Position numbers and translations under genes: made by a program | The notes under the pieces: model-generated | What the model was told of the DNA's origin: nothing | The model's input: the letters and a program-made list of their open reading frames with translations, nothing else | Databases searched by the model: none | Shown here: one piece after another, positions 47,562-59,239 of the stretch | Position numbering within the stretch: the stretch's first letter is position 1 | How the letters are laid out: each line of letters starts with the position of its first letter | NCBI GenBank assembly: GCA_958298945.1 | Contig: OY282609.1 | Span: forward strand, 30,043,212 to 30,107,211 | Direction of reading: 5' to 3' | DNA length: 64,000 bases | DNA from: Atherix ibis | Lineage: Eukaryota; Arthropoda; Insecta; Diptera; Athericidae

Positions 47562-48690
47562 GGTAAGAGTAAAAGCATTTCGTTTCAATGCAAGAAGAGA
47601 ATTCCGTCTTTTAAGTAATAATTCAAGGTATTTTTTTTTTTAGTGAAAGAGCAAAATGTAAAAGCTCTTAATTTTTTGTTAAAATGAGAAGCATTAACAG
47701 AAAAGTTTTTACTAGGAAAATTTTCATTATTTTCAAGCTACAATTTAAGGTTTCTGTTATAAAAAAAAATCAAATATTAGCTTTCAAAATTGACTTAAAC
47801 ATTATTTCTTAAAATTTTAGGTCCTCAAAAACGGATAAAATTATTTTCGGTTATACCCTAAAAAAGGACTTTTGAAAGGTTGACTCGAGCCAAAATAAAC
47901 TGTCAAAGTCTTTACAAAAACTCCGAAACTAAACTAATACAAAATTAATAAATTCTGTTGATTTTTATCTGAGAATTATTGAAATGAGGTCAATAGAGTG
48001 AGTTAGTATTTATATTAATTAATAAGTTTTTTTTTAATACCACCTTTAACGGAGCTATACTATGAAAACTTTTTGGTATTAGGAAAAAAAATAAAAACAT
48101 TCCAAAAAAAGGAATTTTAAATTTCTTGAAAAGATATCGTTTTGAATGTAGAAGAAAAAACTATATTAAATAATATTTAAATTGATGACATTTTTAAGAA
48201 AAAATAGTCTACATTTTATATTTGCTTCTAGTTTTAACAACTGAAAAGTTAGCAGTGCTGTGTTAGCTAATTTTGTTGGTATTCTTTTTCTTTTGGAATA
48301 AACATTTTCAAATTTAGAGGCGTTAAGACCCCATTAGTACATTAAACAAACCATTAAGATAACAGATTTTCCTCGACTCGACAAAATTAATCTTCTGTCG
48401 AAATAGAAGTGATAATAAATCATGCTTAAGCTTTGTTTATATACAATCACGTCCTCAACTTAGATAGAAAAAAATGCTTGGAAAGAATATAATTTGCATA
48501 TCGAAATGGTGAAAGAGTCAACTTAACTGTCTATTCTAAATAACTTGTTTTTTTTTTTAATTTCAATTAATTATTTTATATCTTATCGAATATGTTAAAG
48601 TTCTTCTTGAAAATTAAAAAAACTCGCCATTTTGACATTGTATCTGGCAAAAATAGTTACTGAATCTTATCTCTTTCAGTTTTTTGCCCT
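47562..48690. other. AT-rich stretch without recognisable genes
   Basis: Many A/T runs; no feature recognised. Confidence 0.55.
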
Positions 48691-48693
48691 AAA

Positions 48694-49275
48694 AATGTAA
48701 GGGTTCAAAAAGTATCGCGAATTTTGAATTTCCGCGGGTTACGTATATTCGATTTTTTTTGTGGCATTATGTTGATAATCATGTCTCTCACTTATGCCGA
48801 CAACTTCGGCCATTTTGAAAGTTCAGTTAATTTTTGACAGCTGCTTTGCTTGCACGTGTTTTGGCTCGTCTTAGATTTTTGCCCATTTTCGATCAAAAAC
48901 AGCATCGCGTTAACATTACTGTTGGACTCTGTCCTAAATTTTCTCCAGAGGGTCCTAACTACTGACGAATCATGAGTTTATGGTTATAACGTGAAAACCA
49001 AAGCTCAATCATTCCAATAAAAGCTGCCGCACGAGCCAAAACCGAAAAAAGCGCGCCAAGTTCGGTCGAATGTGAAAGTTTTGTTTACAGTTTTCTTCGA
49101 TTGCAGGGGCGTGGTGTATCATGAGTTCTTGCCACAGGGTAGAACAGTCAAGAAGAAAGATTACCTGCCAGTTATGCGCAAGTTGCGCCAAGCAATCCGC
49201 CAGAAACGCCCGGATTTGTGGAAGAACAAAAATTGGATTTTGCACCATAATAACGACGCTGCTCACGCATCCTCG
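48694..49275 (+). mobile_element. Family D mariner, deleted and 3'-truncated (D7)
   Basis: Begins GTTCAAAAAGTATCGCGAAT; the outer bases of the inverted end and the TA are lost. It carries the same long N-terminal deletion as D6 (GATTTTTGCCC joined to ATTTTCGATCAAAAACAGC). It then reads VFFDCRGVVYHEFLPQGRTV and AIRQKRPDLWKNKNWILHHN, where the second catalytic Asp has become Asn (HHNND) but the segment itself is kept. Homology ends near 49275, before the third Asp. The remaining frame to 49323 is unrelated. Confidence 0.82.
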
Positions 49276-49289
49276 CAGATGGGCTTAAA

Positions 49290-50640
49290 GCACAGCAATA
49301 TGGAAATGTCACCTGTCAGATAACTTCAAACTTAATATTTTGGAATTTTATTATTATAACTTAAGTCTCAAAACATTTTTCTTTAAAAGAAAAGGATAGC
49401 TTACTAAAATTTTTTTGGTATTTTAAAGTTGTACGATTTTTGTGGTTTTACATAAAAAACTTTTCTGAATTGGGATTTTATTCTGTCGAGCCTTTTTAAT
49501 CTCTATTATTTTTTCCATTAACAGGATGACATAAAAAATTCCATAAATGGATTCAGTTTAAGTAAGTCAACAAAAGGAAGAGTTTTTCAAAATTCATTGA
49601 AAATATAAGCTGCTATTTTGCATAATTTTTTACAAGATACAAAAATACCCCATGAAGGGGGAAACCATAAATAATCTAAACAAAATAGCGAAAAATAACT
49701 CACTTTACAAAAATAGATTCAAGGAAAAAAAAAACCATTCAAACCCTCACTTAGTAACCAACTAAGTGAGCGTGTCTGCATGAAATTCACTTTCAAACGA
49801 GATAAAAATCTTCAATTTTTTCTATGACCTTCTCGGTTATAGAAGAAAAAAACACCAGTGAACCAACACAAGTAAGTACATTAACTGAGGTCTAGGTAAG
49901 TACACGACCAATGGTATAAAAATCTACTTCAGTTTGGTAATAGACAAAATTTTTCTACATTTTTTACCCGCAATCGTTATAATAGTCAAAATAATAATAT
50001 TAAAAAAAGACTAAATTTAGTAATTGTTAAATCACGCACGCCAACGATTGAATTGAGTTTGAATTTCTCATGGGAAAAATGTAACTTTTTAGCAAAACGT
50101 AATAAAAATTTCAGAAATGTTACAAGAAAACACCAAAATCCAACTACAAAATGCCAAAATGTCATAAGAAAAGTTAAATTGAAATTAATAATATTGTAAA
50201 ATATTATTATTTAAAAAGAGGAGAAAAAGATGCTTTCAAAAGTAGCGGCTCTAAAAAGGTGCAAGAATTCATCTAATATTTAGTTGAATTGTTAGTAAAA
50301 AAGAGAAAAAATTGGTGATTGTTAACCAGTAACATTTCATTTCCTCGAGAAGCTTTGAACGAAAGTGAAAGTGGATAGAGGCTGCTTTACAACAGAAGCT
50401 TCAACTAGAAATGTTTTCATGACAATTTATTTTGGGTAGAAAGCCTTCTTTTTTCTAATTTTAGCTAAAATTTTTTCAAAAAACATTTTTTTTTAAATAT
50501 TATTTACTATTTTTGATTAAATTCAAAAAGAATTAAAAAAAATTTAATGAAGATTTGCCTTCCTTAAATTTAAAAAATAAAATACAATACATCAAATTTT
50601 TAACATTAAACTATTGACTAGTAAAATGTTAACACGAGTT
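49290..50640. other. AT-rich stretch without recognisable genes
   Basis: No coding region or mobile element was recognised. Confidence 0.55.
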
Positions 50641-50689
50641 TGTGTTCCCATCAACTGAATAAGACATTCTGCCACCACCACAACAAAAG

Positions 50690-50930
50690 CTATCAGTCGA
50701 CTGAAGAACTGGGCTTATTTATCGACGGGAGCCTGGAGCGCTACCTTGACCGTCCGGTTGTCGATAACATTAAGCTCAATAAGATGTGGTGGGCTGGACA
50801 CTTAATCTGCATGAGTTAGGAAAATTCAATCCGGAAAGTCTACAGTGGCTCTATTTATGGTCCCACAGAGGACGAGGTAGGCCTTACCTTCGGTGGAGCA
50901 TTGTCGTTAGGCAATAGAAAAGTTGCATTT
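50690..50930 (+). mobile_element. RTE-like LINE C-terminal fragment
   Basis: YLDRPVVDNIKLNKMWWAGH near 50730-50790 (the RLRWAGH block) and RKVYSGSIYGPTEDEVGLTF near 50840-50890, equivalent to RKVYSSFIYAPRRRW on the minus strand at 47.3 kb. Stops and shifts present. Confidence 0.7.
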
Positions 50931-50934
50931 ATTT

Positions 50935-51538
50935 GAGGTCAGAAGATTCGATGCAAAAATGTCCCGTAAATTCATTGTTCATTTTATTTCCGAATATACA
51001 GATTTTAAATTTTCCAAATAGAAAAACACCTACTTATCCCCCCCCCCCCCCCCCCTCCGCCATTAATATAGCTTTTGTTTTTGTAAATTTATAAAGCATC
51101 AATAATTAAATATCGAAAATAACCAAAAAAATTTACATTGTTAATCAAAAAATGTTCCTATTTTTGTTAAATTTAAAAAAAAAAAGTTTATTCTAAAAAC
51201 AGTCTATTAAATTGGGGATACAAGCGTGTCATGATAAGTAAAAACAAATAAAACAAAAAACAACTCAAAAAAAAATACGAAAACTTGACTGCAAATACGG
51301 AAAATCTGTTCATAAGCATTAATACACAAAAAACTGCTTACAAATGACTTCGAGTAAAATGGTCTGAAGAGACAGATGCGATATCAAATGAGGAACAATT
51401 TGTTTATCTTCATTTATCTCAGAAAACCCTAAATCCCCATATTGGCAATAAAATTACTTCTACTTGCTCCGATCCAAAACTAACTCTGCACTCAGTGTTG
51501 TCGCAGCGTTAGTTTACCACACCTCAACGCTTCCAGTG
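50935..51538. other. Stretch without recognisable genes
   Basis: Contains a run of 18 C at 51038-51055. Nothing else recognised. Confidence 0.5.
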
Positions 51539-51844
51539 CTATGATATTGACAGGTCAGATAATATTGTATCTCGTAAAAAAGGCGTAAAAATTAATTTAG
51601 CGAAAAGAAAATGATTACCTGGCAATTTATCTCCTTTTCCTATCAAAATGGGCACCTTCACTGAATTTCTCTTTGCAAGACATCGCGGCACAGCATCAGA
51701 ACAATAAACTGAACACGATGAAAAAGGAGGGGTGGAATTGTATAGCGAAAAGGCGATCTTAATTCGGTTTAAATGCGGACAGGGCAAAACTGGACATGAG
51801 ACATCACTGCCTAAGGCCAAGGTCTGTACGGAATTACTTTTCAT
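51539..51844 (-). CDS. Unrecognised open frame, possible exon
   Basis: 101 codons on the minus strand in a locally less AT-rich segment, starting MKSNSVQTLALGSDVSCPVL. It has several Cys (CPVLPCPHLN, SSCSVYCSDAVPRC), KRNSVKVPILIGKGDKLPG and then AG|GTAATC, which would fit a splice donor at about 51617. I do not recognise the family. It may be a host exon or chance; no neighbouring exons were identified. Confidence 0.2.
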   Translation of the reverse strand: MKSNSVQTLALGSDVSCPVLPCPHLNRIKIAFSLYNSTPPFSSCSVYCSDAVPRCLAKRNSVKVPILIGKGDKLPGNHFLFAKLIFTPFLRDTILSDLSIS

Positions 51845-53315
51845 GGTAATTTCAAGTCTTATCTAACATTGAAAGCGATCCGCAGATACAAATCACACAA
51901 GTTGTCGGAGGCCGTCTACAGAGTCGACACGAAATCTAAAAGGGGTCGAAAGAAAATAAACTTCTCCTTCCGGAGGGGATCAGCAGCAACAAAATTAATG
52001 ATGTCTACATCTTCCCTTTAACAGTTCGTGATTTACCCTAATACAAATGAATACAGATCGCATACCTCCACCAATTGGCCTATCTTGTCAAGTTAACATT
52101 GAGAGTGTAGACAAAATGATTGAAAAATTTGGTGTGATATTTTGATACGAGAATTTTGGTTCTTAAAAGATCGCTTAATAATTTTGAAAAACAAAAAAAA
52201 AGAACACTAACACACTATCTTGCATTGAGTTAGAATTTTATGGTTAACTGCGATAGAAGAAGGCGATTTCTAAACAAAGACAAATCGATCCTCATTAAGG
52301 AAATATATCACACTTAGCGCGTCTTCAAAAACTCTACACCAACTAGTAGAGGACTAGACTTTTCTAATTTATACTTGCACAACCCCCCCCCCCCCCCAAC
52401 TGTAACCAAATTTCCTGCCCCCTTTGTTCTGTTAAATGAATTTCACCTTATCTGCTGTTCTACGAAATCGCGCAGGATTATTCGTAATTTGCAACATTGT
52501 TTGTTCCACCGTGGTCTACCACTGCACGTCGTCTTTCCTGTATCATTTTGTAATTTTCTTATTTGCCATTCATTTGATTTTCATAGCCATTCATTTAGAG
52601 ATTTGTTGCCATTTCGTAAAAGATTACATTTCATATACTAACATCTACTAGCGCGCTATTCAGATAGACCATCCTCGTATCATACACATATTTGTCTCGT
52701 TAGAGTTCACCTTTGGGTTATATGATAAAACAAGGTGAATAGATTTAGATAGGCTATCGCAAGAAACTTCTAGCATGATGACCAAATACCATACTATGTC
52801 CACACTGTTTAGGTACAGTACACTTATCAGTTTAAGTTATACACTGGACGGGCTAAACTAACATAGCGTGTGAATAATGCACCGAATCGTCAGTATTACC
52901 TAATCCAGATCGCCTTAGCCAACTATGACGATATTCCCAATTGCATGAAGTGTAAACATAAGAAAATACCACACAAACCCTTTCAATTTTGAATTATAGA
53001 GAAAATAAAGTAATTTCTATGTTTTCATATACAAATTAATCAAAATAGTCAGTAAAAATTTGTTAAAAAGAACCAAAATTATTTTCATTAAAAAAAAAAG
53101 TTGATTTTTAAGAAAAATTAATTATGACTTTTAAGAAAAAAGCAAATTCTTCAAAAAAAAAGTCCGCTTGAGGGAATTTTTAAAGGAAAGATAGAGTTTC
53201 TAGAAACTTCACATTAAATATGGTAAAATATTATCGGTAAAAGAGTAGCCTTTACAAAAAAAAAGTCCAATTTTCTAACAAAACGTTAACAATATGGGAA
53301 AATTTCCTTTAAAAT
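51845..53315. other. Stretch without recognisable genes
   Basis: Contains a run of 15 C at 52383-52397. Open frames at 52375-52651 are not recognised. Confidence 0.5.
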
Positions 53316-53317
53316 TA

Positions 53318-54537
53318 CCAGGTGTATAAGCTTAAATCCGCTGTTTTTTAGTCATAAAACACATGTTCTTTTTTCATAGAAAGCAAAAACAAATTTATTC
53401 AAATTACTTGCCCTCGCTAGGGGCAATTTGTGGATACCATGCCAAAAAAATTCCTTCTCTTTCGAGGCCAACCACTCATCAAGCCATTTTCGGACGCCTT
53501 CGTAAGAATCGAAGTGCTGCTCAGCGAGCACGTGGCCCATCGACGAAAACAGGTGGTAGTCGGAAGGGGCCAAATCTGGTGAATAAGCGGGGTGGGGTAG
53601 CCCCTCCCAGTTGATTATCTCCAAGTAGTTTCGGACCATTTTTGACGTGTGCGATGGTGGGTTGTCGTGGGGGGAAATCAGCTTGTCATGTCTTTGTTGA
53701 TAATCCGTCCTTTTTTTCACGCAGAGCACGGTGCAATTTGATCAGTTATTGGTGGTAGCGGCGGGCATTGACAGTTTCACCAGGTTTCAACATCTCATTG
53801 TAGCATCGTCTTCCATGGGGAAGATGTTGATGATTGGCCGGGATCAACCCACGATTTCTTGCGTTTAGGATTCTCGAAATATATCCACTTTTCATCGCCT
53901 GTCACAAGCCGATGCAGGAACGACTTTCTTTATGTCTGGCGATCAAGATTTCGCATCTGGTTGGCGTCGCTCCATCTGCCTATCGTTCAATTCATGCGGC
54001 ACCCATTTTCCGATCTTTTCAATCTTCCCCATGGCACCCAGACGCATGGAAATGTCTGGTTGAGTAACACCCAATTGCTCCCTTGAGCATTTTTGGCGAT
54101 TGGGCATCGTCTTCGTCCAAAAGAGCCTGCAATTGATGGTCCTTAACCTTCCTAAGCCGATTTTCACGCTTCTTGTCCCAAAAGTCAAAATTGCCGTCTT
54201 TGAACCGACGAAACCAATCTCGGCACGTTGTTTCCGATTAAAAGCACTGTCACCTTAGGCCTCCAGAAGCATTCGATGCGATTCGGCAACCGATTTCTTC
54301 AAATTGAAGTAGAAAAACAGAGCTTCCCGTATATGCTCTTTTTCTGGCACAAAACTAGACATGATTACCAAAGGAAAAATTTATGTTGTTGTACGAAATT
54401 GCTGACAATGTGCACTGATTAATGTTGACAGATGTCAAACTCATATAAAAAAAGTATGGCGTGTCCATTATAGCTTAATACGCTCGCTCACTTACGCCAT
54501 CTATGACCAAATAGGGGATTTAAGCTTATACCACTGG
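53318..54537 (-). mobile_element. Mauritiana-like mariner (C2)
   Basis: 1220 bp with a TA on both sides and clean inverted ends (CCAGGTGTATAAGCTTAAAT at the left; the inverse, with CCAGTGG, at the right). It is the only C-family copy with both ends intact. Confidence 0.93.
53390..54362 (-). pseudogene. Mauritiana-like mariner transposase pseudogene (C2)
   Basis: Start MSSFVPEKEHIREALFFYFN at 54362. A stop occurs soon after HRMLLEA (GCC TAA) and a frameshift follows in ETTCRDW. The linker region reads REQLGVTQPDISMRLGAMGK and WVPHELNDRQMERRQ. The catalytic domain has VTGDEKWIYFENPKRKKSWV with the first Asp kept (unlike C1), LISPHDNPPSHTSKMVRNYL with the second Asp, and LPHPAYSPDLAPSDYHLFSS with the third, 34 residues apart. 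The last part is open to the C-terminus. Several frameshifts around 53730-53950 and a stop near ASEGK inactivate it. Confidence 0.92.
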
Positions 54538-54539
54538 TA

Positions 54540-56185
54540 AGAAAAATTATTATCACAAAAATAGTCAGAGGACAAATTTGCCTACGCTAAAAAGGATAAA
54601 TTTTCTTCAGAATGGCAAGCCCAGTTGTGTACGTTCTTCATAAAGAAAAAATTAGCATCCGAAAAAAGTGTAAAAAGAGGCGCAAAATAAGTTCAGAATT
54701 GGAAGAAATTATCATCTATATAGGATATAGAAAGAGTTAAGGAAAGAGGGAATGGCATAAAAGACAAACTACGTTAATACGAGAAAATCTACCTTCATAA
54801 ACAAAAAACTAATCCAAATCTTCCAAATAAAAGTAAGAAAAACTAACCAGAAAAAAAGAAGATAAAAAACTTATAATTTCATGAATAAAAAACACAGGAA
54901 AATAACAATAAAATTCAGAAAATAATTGTTCAATTATTTTAAAACTACAAGAATTTAATTAAATTAATTTGATTGGGAACAGTCTGGAAAAATATCCGAC
55001 ATTATTCAAATTCCCACTATGAAATTTTGGGATTGGTTGCCGTAGAACCGATTATTTCATGGATGAAATGGATCTAAAATGTAATCGCTTTACTGGAGAA
55101 TGTTACGGGATAGAGTCTTGCAAATTTAGTCCATCTTATATCATTTCGTTAATTTTTCCTTAAAAATGTGTCTTTCAAATAAGCGTTATCTTTTAAAAAA
55201 GCTTTGGAAGCCGAAATATTTGTTTAAAAAAACAAATATTTATTGAAATCAGCAAAATTTGATACAATATTACAAAGTGCTTTATAAGACATTCTATAAC
55301 CACTTAATTTTTCATGCATGATAACATTAATGACAGACATGCCACTGATTACATAATCGATTACTGATAATGCGGAAATGAACTCATTACCAAAGCTGAT
55401 CCAGTTTCTACGAGGACTTATTACCAAACGGAATCATTCCCAATAGGTAATTGTTGCTACAGTTTTTTGGTTTCTCCGTAGGTATGAAAAAAAACCTATG
55501 CACGTGTATGGAAAATTTACCCTTATACAATGCATGTTGATATAATTTACATACACGTATGCATATCAATTAAAAATAAATTTGAAAAATAAAATAAGAG
55601 AAACAATACAATTTCCGCTCATGAATTTGTACTCGTATTTACGACCGCACGTGTACTTGTATTTATCTATTGTAATTGGCCTAACAATGTTAATAGAATA
55701 GAAATAATATGAAAAAATAGAACTAAAACCAAATAATCCATCTCATTCTACTTACTGAACACAATAGGTTGCCAATGATTCAATAGGTCACATATCGAAT
55801 TCATTCAGAAAAAATGAATAGAAAATTAAATTTTTCAAGAGAAATAATGGAATTTTTTTCATAGTGTTAGAGCGTGATAGAAAATAAGAAACAGCTTCTG
55901 AAAATCCTATTATTAACAATGAAAATAAAATGAACACGAAATAAAAATAACAAGATTAAAAGAACAAAGCAAAATATTTGAATACACATACGTGTACGTG
56001 TATGTTGAAATACTATATTGTATGTACAATAGTAATAATTTTTTTTTACAATCCACAAATAATAGTGTTTTCTTAATTTTCCAAAAAAAAAACATAATTA
56101 TTAAAGATTTTTAACATTTTTTTACTCCTCCAATTTTAAATATAAACTTAAAAAAAGTAATAGCATAATTGAAGACACCGCTGCA
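54540..56185. other. AT-rich stretch without recognisable genes
   Basis: No gene, RNA or transposon end recognised. Confidence 0.5.
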
Positions 56186-56189
56186 TAAA

Positions 56190-58664
56190 GGAGGCAGCTC
56201 CATTTTACCAATTTTTTCAGGAGAAGCAAAAAACTGTATCACTACCAAATCTGTGGATTTTTTTTTCTTTATTCATATGTGGAGTTAAACTCTATTACTT
56301 AATATATAATATACTCTCTAAATACTCTTCTTGGAAATTAAGATAGATAATAATATAAAAAATAAAACGATGGAGCTGCACCCTTTTTGCACCGGAGGAT
56401 GTGAAAAAAAAGTCAATAATAAATTTCAAGTTATGTTAAGCTATCTTCTTCGTGCCCAACAGTTTGCTCTTCTTCTTGGCTCTTCAGCTGGTCATAAAAC
56501 CACATGCAGTATGGGGGCACATATTTTGTTGCGAGTTCTCGGACATGTAGATATTTGGGGCGCTTAAGTGGTAACGGCCCAGAGTAGAAGAGAGATGTAG
56601 AAGAAGGTAAAGTTAACGTAACGCCATGTTTCTGAAGGATAAACAAGTCCTTTAGCAAGGCAGAGGCAACACTGCTCATTCTACGCCTTTGCTGTATACG
56701 CCATGACACGGTAGGAAGATATCCCAAATTTTTGTTTCCTTTTGTTTGAAACGGTTGTTTTGAAAGCCCCTTTAAAATGACCAGTAAAATCTAAAATCAT
56801 ATCTTGGGAAACTGGAACTACTATAAATTTGCGGCATGCATTTTTAACCAGTTGAACCCATTCTTCTGGCAAATAGATCCTTTCCCGTTTCCTTTTCTTT
56901 TTTTCGATTAATCCAAAGCTCCTGCCCCGGTTCTGGAAATCTGTGTATTCTTTCAGAAAATCTGTTAGTATTTGCAAGAAGTGTATAAAGGTACGGAGCC
57001 AAGACTTTGTTTTTATTTTGTGAGCTGTTGTTATCGGAATAAATATATATTTTTCTGACTGTTGGTGCTAAAAAGTTTTCAAGAAAATAGTGTAAAAAGC
57101 ATGAAAAAGTACGATTTCCCAGAACTAGCTGCAAAAATGCAAAAGTTATATTCCCACAGTTGCCGTTTAAAGAAAACGTCACCACTAGTTACATCTGGGA
57201 GAGGCATATTTTGTTGGAAATCGAAAGCTAACCTTCTCCATCTCATCCTTGTTCTCTGAAATTTCTGCGGTGTCTTCTTTCATTTTTGTATAGAAATATT
57301 TTGCTTTTTTCTCGTGCACCTCTTTTTCAGCTACAAGATCCTTTTTTACGTCCTCGTTCTTTTCCGCTGATATGAGTTTTTCCAGTCTATCGCGAGTTTG
57401 GCAAGTATCCGACCGCGGCTTTCCAAATGAGTAGTTATAATTTAAAGAAAAGTTATGACAAAAATAGTCGTAAGTAACATGAGGCTTTAGTTTTTCATTG
57501 TTCGTGATGGCAGTGTATACATCGGATTCGTACTTTTGCAAATAAAGCTTATGCATTTTTTGCATATTTAATACAGGTGACAAATAAAACTTTTTTTTCA
57601 TTTTTTGTGCGACTATAGTGCGATGATCTTTTTAGAAAAGTTTGTATATGAGTATCAATTTGATGGATTACATCCTCACGTATCATACGTGTATAAGGAC
57701 GATTATTGTGTTTCCCATGCATGTCTTTGGGTGCCGGAATGTTAGCTTTCAAGTGGTTAATAATAAGTTGTACTCTTTTCTTACTAACACCATACAATGA
57801 ACAAAAAGCATTTCTACAAACCCTGTGTAAAGTACTGCCGATTTTTATGGTGTATTCACAGGAACAAGAACGTTTTGGTCCATCACCCGATTTAGGTCTA
57901 TGTCTGGCTACCTTTTTTACAACTATTTGTCCGCCTAAAAATATGTCCTGTTTCTCTTTGTTACCAATTTTATTAAATAATGTGAAGATATTTTGTTTGG
58001 CAATGTCAGTTATTTTTTGGCAACATTTTAATTGACAGTTGCAGTCTTGGCCGGTTTTCTTTTAACTTACGATTTTCCTTCAGCTTTCTTTTCCGATATA
58101 CGATTTTCCTTCAGCTTTCCTTCTCTTCGCAATATTTCTCTCCCACTTGCTTTCATCTCTTATTCGTTTCTTGGCAACTTTTTTCTTCCCAACTGTTTAT
58201 TCCTAGTCCCTATGGTCATCTTTAGAATCACTTGTGGACCATTGATGAAATTTGAGCACCTAAATTAAACACAGAAAATCGTTTAGCAGTAGCTTTCGGG
58301 TCATCGGGACAAAAATCAGGATTTCTGTCCGAATTGTCAAACTGTTCGCTTGGACTATTGCTATTCGACATTTAAAAAAAAAAACTATAAAACACTATAA
58401 AACTGTAAAATCTGACTCTTCGTCAAAGCCACATTTCACATTGGATGATGAAATTATAAACTATTGCAAGCATTTATCATGCATGTTCATTCAGTGCAAA
58501 AACGAGGCACCTCCGGGGCTGCCTCATTTTTGCACGGGATTCAATAAGGGGCCATCTACATATCCTTTATATTTCCGCAGTGAATTAAGGCAGATAGAGC
58601 AGCTTTGGAATACTTTATATCCACTGGAAAAAAAAATCGCCAAAAAATGTAGCTGCCTCCTCAA
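56190..58664 (-). mobile_element. Candidate DNA transposon carrying a DUF7869-like gene
   Basis: The coding region below is bracketed by AGGAGGCAGCTCCATTTT at 56199-56216 and its near-perfect inverse (AAAATGTAGCTGCCTCCT) at about 58644-58661. Additional relatives of this motif lie inside each edge (GGAGCTGCACCCTTTTTGC at about 56372; GGGGCTGCCTCATTTTTGC at about 58517). This could be a terminal and subterminal repeat arrangement of a cut-and-paste element. The exact borders and target duplication were not identified, and the superfamily is unassigned. Confidence 0.45.
56430..58373 (-). pseudogene. DUF7869-like protein pseudogene
   Basis: Frameshifted minus-strand coding sequence of about 600 residues. 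A plausible start at 58373 reads MSNSNSPSEQFDNSDRNPDF. A Cys-containing region follows (RSCSCEYTIKIGSTLHRVCR, then NAFCSLYGVSKKRVQLIINH). Next come KDMHGKHNNRPYT, SHYSRTKNEKKFYLSPVLNM with MHKLYLQKYES, SLNYNYSFGKPRSDTCQTRD and VHEKKAKYFYTKMKEDTAE. The catalytic-like part has RQLWEYNFCIFAASSGKSYF, then YSDNNSSQNKNKVLAPYLYT and HRFPEPGQELWINRKKEKE, and YLPEEWVQLVKNACRKFIVV. This order matches arthropod proteins that I recall as carrying DUF7869, where YSDN is the equivalent conserved Asp box. At least three frameshifts or stops are present. Whether the family acts as a transposase is an inference. Confidence 0.65.
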
Positions 58665-59230
58665 TTATTTTAAAAACTAAAAAAAAATTTTTAACTTAAA
58701 ATCTCTAAATAAAAACAATATATTTAAACATGTCCAATTAATTTTAATTTTGTTTAAACAAACGGCAAATTTTTATCAAATTTTCATGCTTTGTATTTAT
58801 TTCCTAAGAAAGTATTTTATTTAATTTTCTAATCAAGAAAATTGATTTAATAAAATATTTTTATTGCAAAATTATTTAAAAAAAAAAAACAAAAAAAAAT
58901 ACTTTCTTAGATAATATAAAAAGAATTACATTTTTTATTAGAAAATGTGAGAAAAATATGAGAAACAAAATAAATTTATAAAAAGAAAACAGCTCACCTT
59001 CGTTCTTAAAGAAAGAGAGGACCAACAATTTCAGTTTTTATCACCACCACCCACTTATATTCAGTTTTTAATTCACTTAGAAAATTAATTGAAAAAATTC
59101 GAGTTTATTTCATATAAATAAAATAGAATAAAAAAGAATATTAGCAAAAATTTTATACGAACTTTTTTGACACGCCAACGGTCATTTTTTGCCAACGGGG
59201 CAAAGTAGAAATTGACTGCTTCTCTTGACA
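58665..59230. other. AT-rich stretch without recognisable genes
   Basis: Very AT-rich with long A runs; nothing recognised. Confidence 0.55.
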
Positions 59231-59239
59231 GGTTTAAGA

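Noticed and set aside
55867..56095. Hydrophobic minus-strand frames as membrane proteins
   Set aside because: Low-complexity AT-rich sequence rich in Phe/Leu codons; no start context or homologue recognised.
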